DNA from: Prostheceraeus crozeri
Taxonomy: Eukaryota; Platyhelminthes; Polycladida; Euryleptidae
DNA: 64,000 bases
Assembly: GCA_907163375.1 (NCBI GenBank)
Contig: CAJQUW010001648.1
Location: 1-64,000, forward strand
Direction: 5' to 3'
In this document: piece by piece, positions 21,486-34,446 of the stretch
Position numbering within the stretch: position 1 is the stretch's first letter
Layout: every line of letters begins with the position of its first letter
The notes under the pieces: model-generated
What the model saw: the letters and a program-made list of their open reading frames with translations, nothing else
Database searches by the model: none
Told to the model about the DNA's origin: nothing
Translations under genes and position numbers: made by a program

Positions 21486-21690
21486 GTGCTTAAGAAGTCG
21501 AAGTCCTCGAAGAGTGCTGGGCCCGATGAAATGCCAGAGATTGTGCAAGAAGTGTGCTTGGATTTGACTCCAATACTCACTCGACTCTTCCAATCAGGTT
21601 TCATCACCCCTGTTATAACATCTGTTGAAACTTCCAAGATTTTGTTAAATGCTGCAACTTCGCTTTATACAAAGAAAGTAAAAAAATGAG
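21486..21690 (+). pseudogene. LINE RT fragment
   Basis: The piece reads LKKSKSSKSAGPDEMPEIVQ and then LTPILTRLFQSGFITPVI. This is the pre-motif-A start of CR1/Rex-like RTs (K..KS.GPD.(I/M)P ... L.P.L..LF..S). Only this segment remains. Confidence 0.6.
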
Positions 21691-22156
21691 CCAAAGCTGC
21701 TGAGAACAAATGACCTGTTGCTCTATAATTGGTCAGTTGGTCTTCTAGAGATGCAGTGTCAAGAAATTCTGTGTACTCTCTTGATACTGTATCTCTTGAC
21801 GCTGTCTCTCTTGAGAAGGCCATTGGTGAAATATGCATGTACTTTAAAACAGCATCTAGATAAAAAAAGAAATCTGTCTACTGATAATGAGCGTTTATTT
21901 TCATGTTCCAACTTCATTGATGGAACATGCTGAAAATACATTTATCTAATAGGATTAAACTTAATATAATAGGGGAGGCGAGACTAATATGGGCACCCCA
22001 AGGGTTTTTCAGACTTATTTTTTTACAAAAGTAACTCTTCGTCCTGGGACAACTCACAGGACAAGAAGAGTGTATCAGACAACTTTCCAAAAAAATATGG
22101 AGGTTCCAGGATTCATTAGAAAAAATTAGAAAGCGATTTTATAAAAGTGTCAAAAT

Positions 22157-22212
22157 ACCCATATAGCCCATAACACGGGGTAATATGGGCACTGACTTGG
22201 GGCTATATGGGT
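22157..22212. repeat. Short inverted repeat
   Basis: ACCCATATAGCCC at 22157-22169 pairs with GGGCTATATGGGT at 22200-22212. The neighbourhood (21.97-23.0 kb) repeats words such as TAATATGGGCAC, so it is probably part of a decayed repeat. Confidence 0.6.
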
Positions 22213-23347
22213 TTTGTATACTTAAATCTATTAAGTGATGTTTATCAACGGTTTTATCATCTCCTATGCATGATTGGTTCATCAAGATAAGACATAAAAA
22301 TGCACCATGACAGCATCGGCTGCGCATTGATAGTTACACAAGGTTTCTTTTACACAACCTGAATACTCATGAATCATCATTTTTTTAGATTTTGCACTTA
22401 TCACAAAATAACAAACGTTGCATGAATCGCCTTTTCATTCATACCACACCACTCATGTACCCAATGATTATACGGTATTTGGTGCAAAGGTAAATTATCG
22501 CGATTTATTGTCAATCGCCACCGATATCATGCATGCACAAGATTATTACAAGCAACACATGGTGAACTCATTCTTGAAACTGAATAATAATCATTGCCAG
22601 GAGTGGAAATGATACTTAATGGCCAATTGACATGTCTCGAGCGCTGTAAGGGCAAACTAAACTGATGCAGAATTCAGAAGCAAGTTAAGTGTTCATGATG
22701 AAAACTTTTAAAGAAGAATTTATGTCATTTAGTTTGCAATCTGACTTTCTAAAGTAGACTGGATAACAATAGGCCTGTCTCATTCCGATCAATTTCATGC
22801 TTTGGCGCTTTGCTTGAATCTATTCGCTTTCCATAAAATTCTTATAAACTTTTTACATTGATTCATAGTTCCATTATGTCTTTCTATAAATCTCATAAGT
22901 TCTGGGTATTTGTCTGAAAAATAATCATGCCAGAAATAATAATAATAGTGATGATAAAGATGCACTGCCCATTTTACCGCAGTGATATTTTAGGAGTGGG
23001 GCTATACGGGCACTTTTCTTAGACTCTTATTTTGCGGAAGCTATCGATCGTGGGCCCAAATGGAAGTTAGATCGTCAATCTGCATGTAATTACGATGACG
23101 GAACAGTTTTCGTTTGCCTCGAACAATCAATCTACACAGAAGGAGAGGCTTAGCCAAATAAGCGTCTGATTTCATTGTCGTTACTTCAGCGATCAAATTT
23201 ATGTATTTTTATCGTTATCTTCTTAGTGTGTGCGTACGTGTGAGCGCGTGTTTCCCTCGAATGAGCTGCGCTGCCACATGCGGACAAACGATGACAATGA
23301 CTAGTTCTCTGTCGAATTTGAAGTTCATGCGAGCAATGGGTCCTGAG

Positions 23348-25188
23348 CAGGGCATTTGAACGGTCATATTTTCCCCCGTTCGTTCGATCTTCCGTTCATT
23401 AGCCTTACAGACGCGTTCGTTCGTTCACCGCTCAAATGAGCTATCACCCCCGTTCCGTTCGTTCATGGCATAAAACACCCGTTCAATCTTTCTTTCTAAG
23501 TCAAGACAATGTTCAATTTTGATGGACCCTATATGGTAGTGATGTCGTTTCTACACATTCATTGTCCTGATTAAAACATTTTTTAATCAAACCAAGTTCA
23601 ATATGATATTATCTTCTACCAATGATGTTCTTAAACAAAACATGCCGAACAGTATTCGTAAAATGAATTTGAATTATTCTCATCAAGTACCCGCCGTATA
23701 TGCGTGATTTATGGCGATTCATCATCTGTCTCATGGAAGTCACATGTGTGACCGATGTGACGAAAATGCGTCGGGCACATAATTGGTCACATATTGGACA
23801 CAGTTTGGTTTACAGTGTAGCTAACATTTGTTTTTTCAGAAAAGCGTGGAAACTGGCAATGCAGGATGTTCTCCCATCTGACATCGCGAAATAATACAAC
23901 TTGCACTATAGGAAAATTCGTTGTCGGTATTGTCCCGCAATGACAATGCGAAACACAAGTTGACGTCACACACGCCTTTTGTATCAAACCCAATCAAGGT
24001 AGAGAATATCAAAATCCATAGAGGAAGTCAAAATCCTTCTGTCGTGATGATTAGGCTATAACATGCTTTAGCAGCATCACGCTGCACGAAGTTGCTGTAG
24101 GTGACGATAGGTCGATGTTCACCCATTTGACACTTCGCTTACACAATGCTTGGAACCTGCCAGCTAGGCCTATAGGTCTAGCCTTCAGAAATAGTGACTA
24201 AGGAATACGATGTGACTAAATTCGATAGTGACCAGATTCAATTGCATAACGAGCTTAGTCTACATACATTAGGCCCACGTCATGTATGCCGACATGAATC
24301 CCTGCCTGCATATCCACTGACCGGATATGAATTCCCAGTTGAAGCCATTATTGTACATGTCCATGCCTGCATGCGAATGCCCCTCCCGCAAAAATCGAGA
24401 TGCCCGTAACGGGCCCCACCCCAGCTCATGACTTTAATTGAGGCAAAAGCAACATAATACATACTATTTTTAAAAATTAAATGTCAGATTGACACTCACA
24501 GTGCAAGTAGGCCTACTGCATAACAGCTTTTGAATTCAAACAGTTCAATGTTTTTGACCAAGTGATGAATCATATGATAATTTAGTGCGTATCATGACAA
24601 ATTTAGTTCAAATTTAGTTCCTTCATGGAAGGACGTGAAACTTCTTTTTTTCAACCCTGCTGAAGCGCAATGATGCTTCAATGCGTAGATTTTTGAGTAG
24701 TTTATGAGTAGTACATGCATTTTCGGAATACTAAATCAATAGCAAGAGGTGGAAGGATTGTGTAATAGCAAGTCTCTTGTCATTTTATTCACGAAATGTC
24801 AGTGACCTGAAGTCTTAATGCTTAAGCAAGCAATTTCGAAGAGCATCAATTAGATTTTTCTTTTATCGAAATTTCCGAAGTTTCACTACTACGAAAACCA
24901 ATGGGTCACCCTGCCCAAAGTGGCTCTTAAATACTTTCAAATTTCAAAATGCTGCTTAATCGAAGTCAGAGTGTGCAAACGAGCAATTTTGGAAAGTATC
25001 AAGGACTTTTTACCAATATTTCTCATGCTGGGTTTTCCGGGGTTGAATTGCCGTTCAATCACGTTCAATCAATCAAAAAAGCCGTTCGTTCCGATCATCG
25101 TTCATTGGCTTGTAAGACATACCGTTCGATAATTCGTTCATCAGAAAGATGAAAAAAATACCGTTCAATCGTTCGTTCAAATGCCCTG
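23348..25188. mobile_element. hAT-like non-autonomous element with 8-bp TSD
   Basis: CAGGGCATTTGAACG at 23348-23362 is repeated inverted at 25174-25188, and GTCCTGAG flanks both sides (23340-23347 and 25189-25196). A perfect 8-bp target duplication and a CAGGG terminus are diagnostic of hAT-type transposition. Both ends carry dense CCGTTC/CGTTCGTTC words as subterminal repeats. No transposase frame is present. Confidence 0.9.
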
Positions 25189-25931
25189 GTCCTGAGCTAG
25201 AGGTCGAAGAACTCAAATTACCCATCCACTGCCTATATTATTCCCCCTACTCATATGTGAATTACTTGCGGAATTATGGAAATGTACTTACTTACGTGGT
25301 TACTTATGAAAATGTACTTATTTACGTGGTTACTTCTGAAAATTTACATTGCTGAGAATGTTTTGCTCTCAAATTACTCGTTCAATAGTCTTCCCATGTT
25401 TTAAAAATGAGTTAGTTGATCACTATAATCGAAACTGTGCCCTCCTATTGATCGAGCGCTTTCATTCCCTCGAAGGCTTATCTAAAGTCGAAAACAATAC
25501 TAATCGAAAGCTTCCCTTTTTCTAGAGACGTCAGGAGTTCGGAGGTGTCTTAAAATTAATTGCCAAGTGGTGTGTTGTATGGTGCATTTCACTAGAGAAC
25601 AAAACTCATAACAAAAGTTTCCAATTTCAGTTTTACCTATTTTTACCCAACCATCTGTAACTGGTCAAGATCCCATAGAGGCCTACATGTACGTGCAAGC
25701 AATCAGTTGGTTTAATTTATAAAATAAGGAAAGTATCATTCGATTGAATTGTTTTGATCTTTCACGTAAGGTATTTTCTCAAAATCGTACTTCTGGGTCT
25801 TTCTCACTTCCCATGGTTAATAAGAGCTGTATTGAAAAGTGACATCTGTGACAAAATATTGCAACATGACCTGATAGAAGTGCTAACTTTTAAGTGAGCT
25901 TTGACTTATGTATGTAATTTTACATTTTCAG

Positions 25932-26278
25932 GTGCCCATAATGTTGAACATGTATGTTCGGACGCAGAGGAATTTTTGGCAGATATCGTGCAGAATGGGA
26001 CTCTGAATGGCTATGAACATGTTGTTGCAGTTGTAAATCCTCATAGAACTGGCCTTACAACTAAACTCATACGAAAACTCCGCCAAGTTCTGCCTTTGAA
26101 GCAGGTTGTTTATTTGTCATGTCTACCAGAAGGAAGACCAACCTTCAATTTCATGCAATTGTCAACTACGAGTACCACTCGCAGACTTGGAAAACCATTT
26201 CAATTGAAAAATGTTGTGCCCATCGACCCATTTCCTTATACTCGTTATGTGGAACTTGTGTTAAATTTTGAACGCTGA
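25932..26278 (+). CDS. TRMT2B: TRMT2-type m5U methyltransferase, last exon
   Basis: A TTTTCAG acceptor precedes the exon, which ends at TGA. It encodes the C-terminal catalytic part: YEHVVAVVNPHRTGL (the 'NP-R-G' loop of the family), KQVVYLSCLPEGRPTFNF (SCxP loop with the expected catalytic Cys), and GKPFQLKNVVPIDPFPYTRY followed by VELVLNFER at the very end. Human TRMT2B ends in a very similar way, whereas TRMT2A has DPPRAG and SCNP. TRMT2B methylates U in mitochondrial tRNA and 12S rRNA; function here is inferred. AATAAA occurs near 26933, possibly the poly-A signal. Confidence 0.9.
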
Positions 26279-26399
26279 GCTTGACCTATTATTGTATTTT
26301 AGAGGCAACATATTCATACATGGACAAAATGTTGTTTTATCAAGCTATCGAACGGCTGAGCTTAGCTCACAATCGTGTCGTATTTTCTTGAACTCAACT

Positions 26400-26780
26400 T
26401 TTTTTTACATTCCCGATAAGTCTACTACTATAACTGGTGTGGTTTGTCGTCCCCTAACTGCTCAGGCACAAACGATCGTCTGTTATTCGACTTTTTTCAC
26501 AAGACCGGTCGTTCCTTCCTCATCACTTGAACCTAATTTCAATTTCCCCATATAGACAGGGAAACGTTTTCATCTAATCAAGAATCATGAAGAATTCCTT
26601 AGTTACACTTTCGAAGCTGGTTCTTATCGAACTGTTTTTGAACCAACTCGTGAGAACTGTATCTTGGATCTTTTGCTCTGTTCCTCTCCTGACTTTGTTA
26701 CCCGTATTGTGTTATTCAGCCTTTAGCCTCCTCTGATAACAATGATTTTTGCCAGAGCTTTCGATCGCTTGCGATGAACA
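26400..26780 (+). pseudogene. Possible LINE endonuclease-domain fragment
   Basis: Reading around 26640-26760 gives TRENCILDLLLCSSPDFVTR and, after a slip, PLASSDNNDF. This matches the end of the APE-type endonuclease of LINEs (N.LDL.L...P ... PL..SDH). Frames are broken and the rest is not recognisable. Confidence 0.5.
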
Positions 26781-29700
26781 AGAATTTCAGACAAATGCCA
26801 TCACCTGATTTGATTATAAGCACGCTGACTGGAGTTTCTATCGATCCCTCCTGCATTCAATCATAGGGATGCGGAGTCATATCATTTTGCTAGGAGTCGG
26901 ATGATAGGACTCCAGCCAATAACTGACCCGAAAAATAAAACAAATAAACTATTTATCCTCATCAGTGGCGTAATCTCCTTGCCGACGAGACCTTCACCGT
27001 ATACCTAAAAATAACGTTCATAAAGCAAAAAGTTAAAACAGTTTTCATTTGTTATTGAGAGCATCTTTAAGTTTTCAGTACAGTCTCACGAATCTCAGAT
27101 AAGCTCAGAGCGCCAGCTGTCAGCGCGCTCAACTGCAGGATCTTCAAGCAATCACACATGCGCTAGAGATGACGTGTTCACAGCAAATCACAGAGTTTGT
27201 GTGTGTGTGGCAGTTGTAGCACGTGCGCTTTGCTCCATAGTTCGACTTGGCTTCTGCCAGTAGGAACCACGTGGTAGAACAGGATATGCAACCATGCAAG
27301 AAAAGATCTATTTATAAATTCTTAGATTCAGATACATTTGTAGGAGATAGCAAGAGGCGCAAAATTTTCCTTTTTGTGTTTACGCAAAATTTGGAGAGAC
27401 TGATGACGCTGAATTTGTCGTGTCTGCGTTCATCAATGAAGGAGGGTTCCATGATTGATGTGTGATTACTTAATTAACTTATTCGTGTGATATTCAATGT
27501 CTCTACTATTTCAAGTTATAATTGGTGATATTGTTTATGTCGGTGATTTCAACAACTTGGAATTATTTTCTACACCGTCCAGTCCGAGGGATTATAGGCC
27601 TACAGAAAGACTAGTCATCATGCACAAAGTTAATGGCTTCGAAATAAAAACTAAAATACACTAGAGGATAGGATAGAATATGAGGAAGAGCAGAAAAAAA
27701 ATTCTATATAGCAGCCCTAAATTTGAAACATGCGTGATGACCGTCTTTAGTAAACGCAACAGTCGGCACTGGATGACCTGGTAGCCTACATGTATAACAG
27801 ACAAATAATGTGAGAGAAGGGTTTTCGCATCAAAAGTAGGCCTATCTAAAAATGGAGTAAAAAATTAGGCTCATAGATTTAAAGACTTAATAGAGCAAAG
27901 TTGCGTGTTGTGACTTTCGAACTAGTGCATAATTAAATTGACAGTACAATGTCTGAATTGAAAGCGACGATAAATAGGGCCTAGCTTTATAAATAGCCGA
28001 TTTAGCTTTTTTTGGAAATTGATTCAATCTCAATAACTCTAATAGCTAGAGAAAAGCGAATACTGCCACTGAAATTAGCACATCACGCCAATTTACCAAA
28101 ACAGTTTAGAAATCACCGTCAACATAAACAAATGGGGCTATGTTTTTGTAGAATTTTTTGACCAATAGGCTTATGGCCTCAGAGGCCCTGTCCGTCTTTA
28201 ACGGAAGTTTTCTTCCTGTGTTTAGAGGTTTAAGCTGCAATTTTGATCATGATCAATAAAAAACAGGAACGATAAGGACAGCGATTGAAATACACATAAA
28301 GATTTGTTTTAAATCAGCAAAAAACATAAGTTTTGCAAAACATCATATCGATGGCACAAATTCGTTAACATTCATAGTAATATTTTTAAAAAACAATTCA
28401 CATCATTAAAACATATACAGAGAATTTCAGGAAGTCTTTTTCTTAGATAATAAAACAGTTTTAAAAAGATGATGGGACAATTCCATTGATACATGGATTT
28501 GCACTCGATTTGCTTGAGGACTTAACATGGCACAATCATCCACATTCCGAATTGTTTCAAAATACACTCGTGTCACATTGGAGGCAATAAAAAAAATAGA
28601 TTTTCGACAAATGAAACACGCAATATTCCTACATATTGCATGCACTATCCATAAACATTAAAATTGTGTACACTGTACGCAATCTATAACAGTAGTCACA
28701 GCAATAATAATTATATTATCCCCGCTACTTTGGCGATCGATGTCATTTACCACATAATATTCCAGATTACAAAACATTTCGAATATGAATCCTCTAATTT
28801 ATGATAAATTATTCTTAGGCGTGTGGTGAGGAAGCCAATCTGACTCAAGAATTCCAAGAGTGAAGAAAACTCGCAACAAATTAATTATCAATGACGCTAT
28901 CGCGTTTTATGACAACAAAGGATCATTTTTTCTTTTATTTTTTGTGATTCCATAAAGTTTCTAAATTTAAAATCATATAAGTATCGTGAAAATTACGTGT
29001 ATAACTAATACAGAAATTAATTCATTTACACTTAGGCAACAAAGGAGTATAGACACTCACCTGTAAGCTCTGGCAATTTGGTAACTATTTAAACCAAACT
29101 ACCTTTTGTGTCAGAATGCACAAACTATCACCGAGATGACATACAAAGCCCTGGTTTTTCAGCGACGAATGTAGGAAATAAGAGTCAAGAGTCACTAACT
29201 GATGTGAAGTAAACCAAATCACAAAATAGTTTGTATGATGAAAACGGTAAAAGACGTAGTCGGCAACTTGAAAAGACAAAATAAATGACCTGTACTTTGA
29301 TTGTGGAGGTCGAATGTGGTTCGCGGAATTTTGAGTTCCTCTAAATGTCCAAAGAAAAGAATGGTGATCTAGGCGTCGTTGAAGAAAATTTGATTTTCTT
29401 TTTTATTTATTAAGTTCGTAGACGTTTCACTAAAATCGTAATGCTAGACAAATGAATCACGGTAGTCACATGCGCAGATAGCCAGAATGAAATGAAGACC
29501 GTTTGCACTTTCCCTTCTCGCTGTCATGTGATTATCGATGAGACGCTCTCGATTGAAGGTCAGCGGGGAGTGGGAAATAAACTGTGCGCAGTTCTCGTCT
29601 ATTCGGAACTGAAATGCGTTGGGTATACACTGACCGCTTTATCTTAAGCATTGCGTAAATCATTGAAAGACAGACTCATTCCCATGCATCGAATAGCACA

Positions 29701-31090
29701 GCCGGAAAAAGACTTACTGTATGATAATATCCAAATGTTGCAATTTATAATCTATTCCATAGGCAGTCCGCAAAATTGTGATTCTTTCTGATACCAAGCA
29801 TGAATACTATTAAATATAAGAAATGCCATGGGTAGAAACCAATGATGAATTTTACACTCATATATAACAACATTAGAACTCTCCATGAGCATATTAATAT
29901 GCTATAAAAATTTTTGGTTATTCCAAATTGAATGTAAGGAGGCAGACTCCGAAGTTTTGACGTGTCCAGAAACCAAAGTCACGACCAATTTTAATAGATC
30001 AACATTGAATCATATATATCAAAATTGTGAAGGGAACGAAAATCGTAAATAAATTGCTATAATATTCCAAATTCCATTATCAAGATTTTTATTTTCAGAC
30101 TAAATTCCTGAATCACACCAAGTATCCGCCGAGATTTAATGCAAGTATCCACGACTGTTTCGCGGTATTGCTTTGCTTTAGCATAAATTTTAATCGTAGG
30201 TGAATCGCATGCGGTCCAGCTGCTATGTGAATCTGATTGATTATCAGAATCTTTCGGTGAATATTCAGAGACATTACTGAGACATCCGAGTGTTAATTTT
30301 TTTCGAGGTTAATTGTTTAGACAAAATTTACAATTAATACAATCCATTAAAGTTTTTTCGCATGAAACAAAAACGTTTCAATGTTGTAGGGGACGTTTCG
30401 CGCAGGCAGTGAATCAAGATTTTAAGGACCATCTAAGAATCAAGGACACTTCTTAAAAAACTGCAGGAATTGGAAGTCTTAATCAAGCATGCGATGAGAA
30501 CAGATACCGGGATCTTCACCACTAAGGTCAATGTGAGTCACTTTATCGAATCCGTTGTCAATAACGACGCAAAGCAATATGATTCGTGCCCTCAAGTTCG
30601 CATGTATGAGAAAATCATGTAAGTGCAGCCAAATCCTTATTTTCAACGGGTGCTAAGTGAAAGTGAGTAGGGCCTACCAAGCGGTGAATTTTATATGCTG
30701 ACTTTATAGCTATGGAAATCAAGATTACGTTTTGAGATTGCAAATTTAGCCTAAATGAGAATCTATGTCCAGATATTATTAAATAAAGGGAGCTAAAAAC
30801 TTGGACACCATGTTCAGGGTAATTTGTACTCCACATCAGGGTAATTTGGACACTTTTTAGGCTAATTTGGACACTGGTTGCAATTGTTATAGCCTGTGAG
30901 TAATTGAAATCGTATAAAGTTGATCTATACTATAACTCTGTCCTACACGAATGATATAAAGGCCTATTGATTAACATAAGGTTATGGTCCTAGGCCTATA
31001 TCAATAAAGAAGACTCGACTATATGAGAGCCATTGAAGACGTTTTCAAATTGCTATAGGTACGTACAGCTGTCTTTAACTTATCTACGTA
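26781..31090. other. No supported gene
   Basis: No recognisable coding or RNA feature is seen. A possible minus-strand splice donor (ACAG|GTGAGT) lies near 29060, but no exon with coding signal adjoins it. GGGTAATTTGGACAC-like words at 30815-30870 hint at an old repeat. Confidence 0.5.
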
Positions 31091-32649
31091 CAGGGTGATT
31101 ATAAAATCTTTACCTGATAACAATCTGAGCTCACGAAAAATCTACTTTGTGTATGAACAAGCGGTTTTTGCACCAGTATCAAGAAGACCCAAAGTTTTGA
31201 TCACAAAAAAACGAAAGCAAAAGGCGCCATTCAATAAGATAGAGAATATTTCGTGAAGAATGTGTCATAAAGAGGAAACTGACAAATGTTGCACAATGAA
31301 TAGCCTATCTAAGATATCAAATTCTATTGTGTTCGTTACGCAATTCACTGAGTGGATGTCGATAGCTTTCCTGTCACTTCAATGATACAGTACACACTTC
31401 TTTCACTTCACTTTCACTGTTGTCTGCGTTAACTAACGACAAATTTCAGAAAATGTTCGAGATGCAAGAAAAAGCGCAATGTGTTTTGTGGTATCATGAG
31501 TCGAAGTCGCCACTGACTGTTCAGCGAAAATTTCGCAAACATTACCATCGTGAACCACCAAGAGTCAAATCAATAAAAGAATGATACAAAAAAAGTTTGA
31601 AGAGACTGGTAGTGTCGGTGACCTAAAAAGATCAGGTCGACCATCAATAAGTACAGAAAGGTTAATGGTGTTAGAGACACTTTTTTACGCCATCCTGAAA
31701 TGTCAACTCGGCGTGCATCCGATCACTTTGCAATTCCTCAGCCAACGGTCTTCAAGGTGCTAAAGAAAGATCTTAAGTTCCGGACTTACAAGTTTCAAAT
31801 GCTACATGCTTTGGAACCTAATGATCGGCCTATTCGTGCTGCATTTGCAGCAGAGATATTGGAAAGAGTGGCAGAAAATCCCGACTTTCTTATGAAAATT
31901 GCATTTTCTGATGAAGCCACATTCCATGTCTCTGGCCATGTTAACTGGCATAATTTGCGTTTTTGGGGATCTGAACCGCCCCGCACTGTTTTAGAGCGCA
32001 GGAAGAAACAGTCCAAAAGTGAATGTATGGTGTGCATTGATGCACATTAGGGTTATTGGTCCATTTTTCTTCGCTGAAAACACGATTACATCAGGTGTCT
32101 ATCTTGACATGTTGGAACAGTATGCTATACCTCAATTTGAAGAGCTCCGCAGCCTGAGGTAATGTTTCAACAGGATGGAGCACCTCCTCATTGGGCTTTG
32201 AGTGTTCGAGAGTGTCTCGACAAGACCTTTCCAAGTCGGTGGATTGGAAGGGACGGACCAATAGCATGGCCGCCACGGTCTCCGGACATAGCCCCATTAG
32301 ACTTTTTCCTTTGGGCCTAAGTTAAGGATGAAGTCTATACATGCTCTTCCCCATATACGCAACTTAGCAACATTAAAGAGTAAAATACGAGATGCAATCG
32401 AATCCATCACTGACGAAATGCTAGCGAGTGTTTGGAGAGACATCGACTATCGCCTGGACGTTTTGAGAGGCACAAATGGTGCTCATGTTGAAATTTATGA
32501 ATAAAACTGGCAATTTTTTTTAATAAGCCATCGCTTTTTTTGTGATCAAAACTTTGGGTCTTCTTGATGGTGCAAAAAACCGCTTGTTCATACACAAAGT
32601 AGATTTTTCGTGAGCTCAGACTGTTATCAGGGAAAGATTATATAACTGG
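31091..32649 (+). mobile_element. Mariner-superfamily transposon, DD41D type (broken)
   Basis: Inverted repeats of about 115 bp frame the element: the left arm (to about 31211) and right arm (about 32534-32649) share GATAAC(A)TCTGAGCTCACG and TCTACTTTGTGTATGAACAA. The outermost bases of the right arm are diverged, so the exact end and TA duplication are uncertain. The transposase frame between them is broken. The copy is older than the mariner at 56.9 kb. Confidence 0.85.
31453..32505 (+). pseudogene. DD41D mariner transposase
   Basis: From ATG 31453 it reads MFEMQEKAQCVLWYHESKSP (helix-turn-helix start) and, in a second frame, GSVGDLKRSGRPSIS. The catalytic domain has MKIAFSDEATFHVSGHVNWH (first Asp), then in another frame MFQQDGAPPHWALSVRECLD (second Asp) and WPPRSPDIAPLDFFLW (third Asp). 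I count 41 residues between the second and third Asp, the DD41D spacing. At least four stops or frameshifts are visible, so it is inactive. It probably acted only on its own TIRs. Confidence 0.85.
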
Positions 32650-32855
32650 ATGATGAAAAGTGGCTTCATTATACTCTTATAGTTAAGTAAAGGTTAGTGC
32701 ACAATCTATGCATACAATTTATGGGTATCTCGTGGCTTGTTAGTTTGTTCGCTTACAAAATTGAAAGACATAGGCATGGCCTACATATCAAGGCAGTAAT
32801 CTATATCCACTAGGCATGACATGATTCACAGGAGTGAACCCTCCGCTTGTACGTG

Positions 32856-33051
32856 TATGATATATCACTGATATCAGGCTTTACACATTGTATGGGTTTT
32901 CCGACATTAATGTCGGAAAACCTAGAAAGTCCGAGTCATAGATTTAATGTACCTACGAGTCTCCGAAGGAGACGAGTACATTAAGTCATGATTAAGTCTA
33001 TGAACGAGGTCGACTTTCTATGTGTAAGGCCTGATATCTGTGATATATCAT
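32856..33051. repeat. Multi-arm palindrome (fold-back element)
   Basis: The outer arms (32856-32888 and 33019-33051, 33 bp) differ at two positions. Inside are a perfect 28-bp palindrome (32895-32922, GGTTTTCCGACATT and its complement), a second hairpin ACGAGTCTCC-GAA-GGAGACGAG, and further paired stretches (TAGAAAGTC ... GACTTTCTA). The whole 196 bp could fold into a cruciform with several arms. Confidence 0.9.
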
Positions 33052-34446
33052 AATTTAAATGCCGTAAGAGTACTTTATCGTTTAATGGTACTGTTTTCAG
33101 GACTTTATCATTTAATGTACTGTTTTTGAATTAGAGGAAGATATCCCGTTGATATGAAGCTATGTTGCATAATTGCTATATATTCAAACTGTAGCATTCT
33201 CTCTGTCTTTTATCGATAAGCAATTTGACGTAACAACGGAATGGAAGACCTTGAATTTTATGATTTTGATAATTTATTTATTTATTTCCATGAACAATAT
33301 TATAGTGGCGTTACATCATAAAAAGATTTCAAGGCCACTGTACATACATCAAGAGTAGAGGCAAAAATTACAAAAATAGAAGGATACAGTTAGCATTCTA
33401 CATAAGGACTCACTGACAAGTTGTTCAGAATCATGTTGAAACAAAACTTCTATCAAAGGTTTTCAGGTTTGAAATGTGACCCAAAAAAATTTCGAAAATT
33501 TATCACTACGTTGGGTTTGAAATACTTAGGATTTTTTCAAGTCCAAAGTGAAATGTCGCTTTTTTAGCCAACTTTGACGATGATAAGCGGGAGATTGGAA
33601 GTGAATGAAGAGCTCTGGGTTTCTTTAGGGGCAATACCGCGCTTTGTCCTCTAGGATCCCACTCTTTTCAGATGCGTGGCAGGCTCCCGTTTCCCAAATG
33701 AAGAGCCATTACAAATCGAGTTTTGGGCGAGCATTTTCCAAGATTTTAGGAACTTTTTGATTAAACGACCGAGCGTTTTTTAACCTAGGGGGGGAAAAAG
33801 CAAAAAAAAAAAGCGAGAGGGTCGAGGGACTGTCTTGAATAAAGGGAGGAGCGAGAAAACGTGACACTCAAAATTTTGGAGTCAATCGGGGCACAAGAAC
33901 TGAGATAGAGCGGTTTAAAGTTTTTGGATGATGGGTATTACGTCATCAGCTGATCGCCACACACTATATAAGCGGGAACCGACAGAGACTTTTTATTTAG
34001 AGGAGAGCGATTGCCAAAGGTAGGTCGTCTCTCTGAGCTCCGATGATAGCTTCGGACATTCCAAATTCCGGTATTCTGTAAGAAACCGACTTAGAAAATT
34101 TCATTGATGAAGTCAGCTAAAGCGTCAGACTTAGAGGTTAGCCAGGAGATGGCCTTCGTCTCCAGGCCATAAAAGACTCCAAAACTTTAAAGGCTTGTAA
34201 CTTTGCTTCTACAAGTCCGTTTGACTTGATTCAAAAAAAGGTTCGGTTGCTTTTGACCTGCCCTAAGTGATAGACTACTTATAAAATGTCATAAGTAGTG
34301 CTAAAAAGTTGAAAAATTTAAATTCACTAGTTTTGAGGTTTTCTGGGGACCCTGCTGAAGTCAACTAAGACATTTACAAAGTTGCCAGAGGCGAGCTTCG
34401 GCTCGAGACTTGTTTCCTGATGTAAATAACTCCACCGATTTTTGTG
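33052..34446. other. No gene seen; possible TATA promoter
   Basis: A TATATAAG box at 33965-33972 in CACACACTATATAAGCGGG has a GGTAGGT splice-donor-like site about 50 bases downstream. No convincing open frame follows. A LINE-3'-like tail (ATTTATTTATTTATTTCC) lies near 33275. The region may be the edge of the virus-like block to the right. Confidence 0.4.

Larger units (their letters stand above)
17832..25931 (+). other. Intron of the TRMT2-type gene (8.1 kb)
   Basis: The intron runs from GTAAGT to TTTTCAG. It contains a LINE fragment (21486-21690), a short inverted repeat (22157-22212) and a 1.84-kb hAT-like element (23348-25188). Otherwise I see no gene. A TGACGTCA cAMP-response-like site near 18275 is isolated. 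Confidence 0.8.

Noticed and set aside
29050-29075. ACAG|GTGAGT on the minus strand as an exon end
   Set aside because: No coding signal or acceptor partner could be found next to it.
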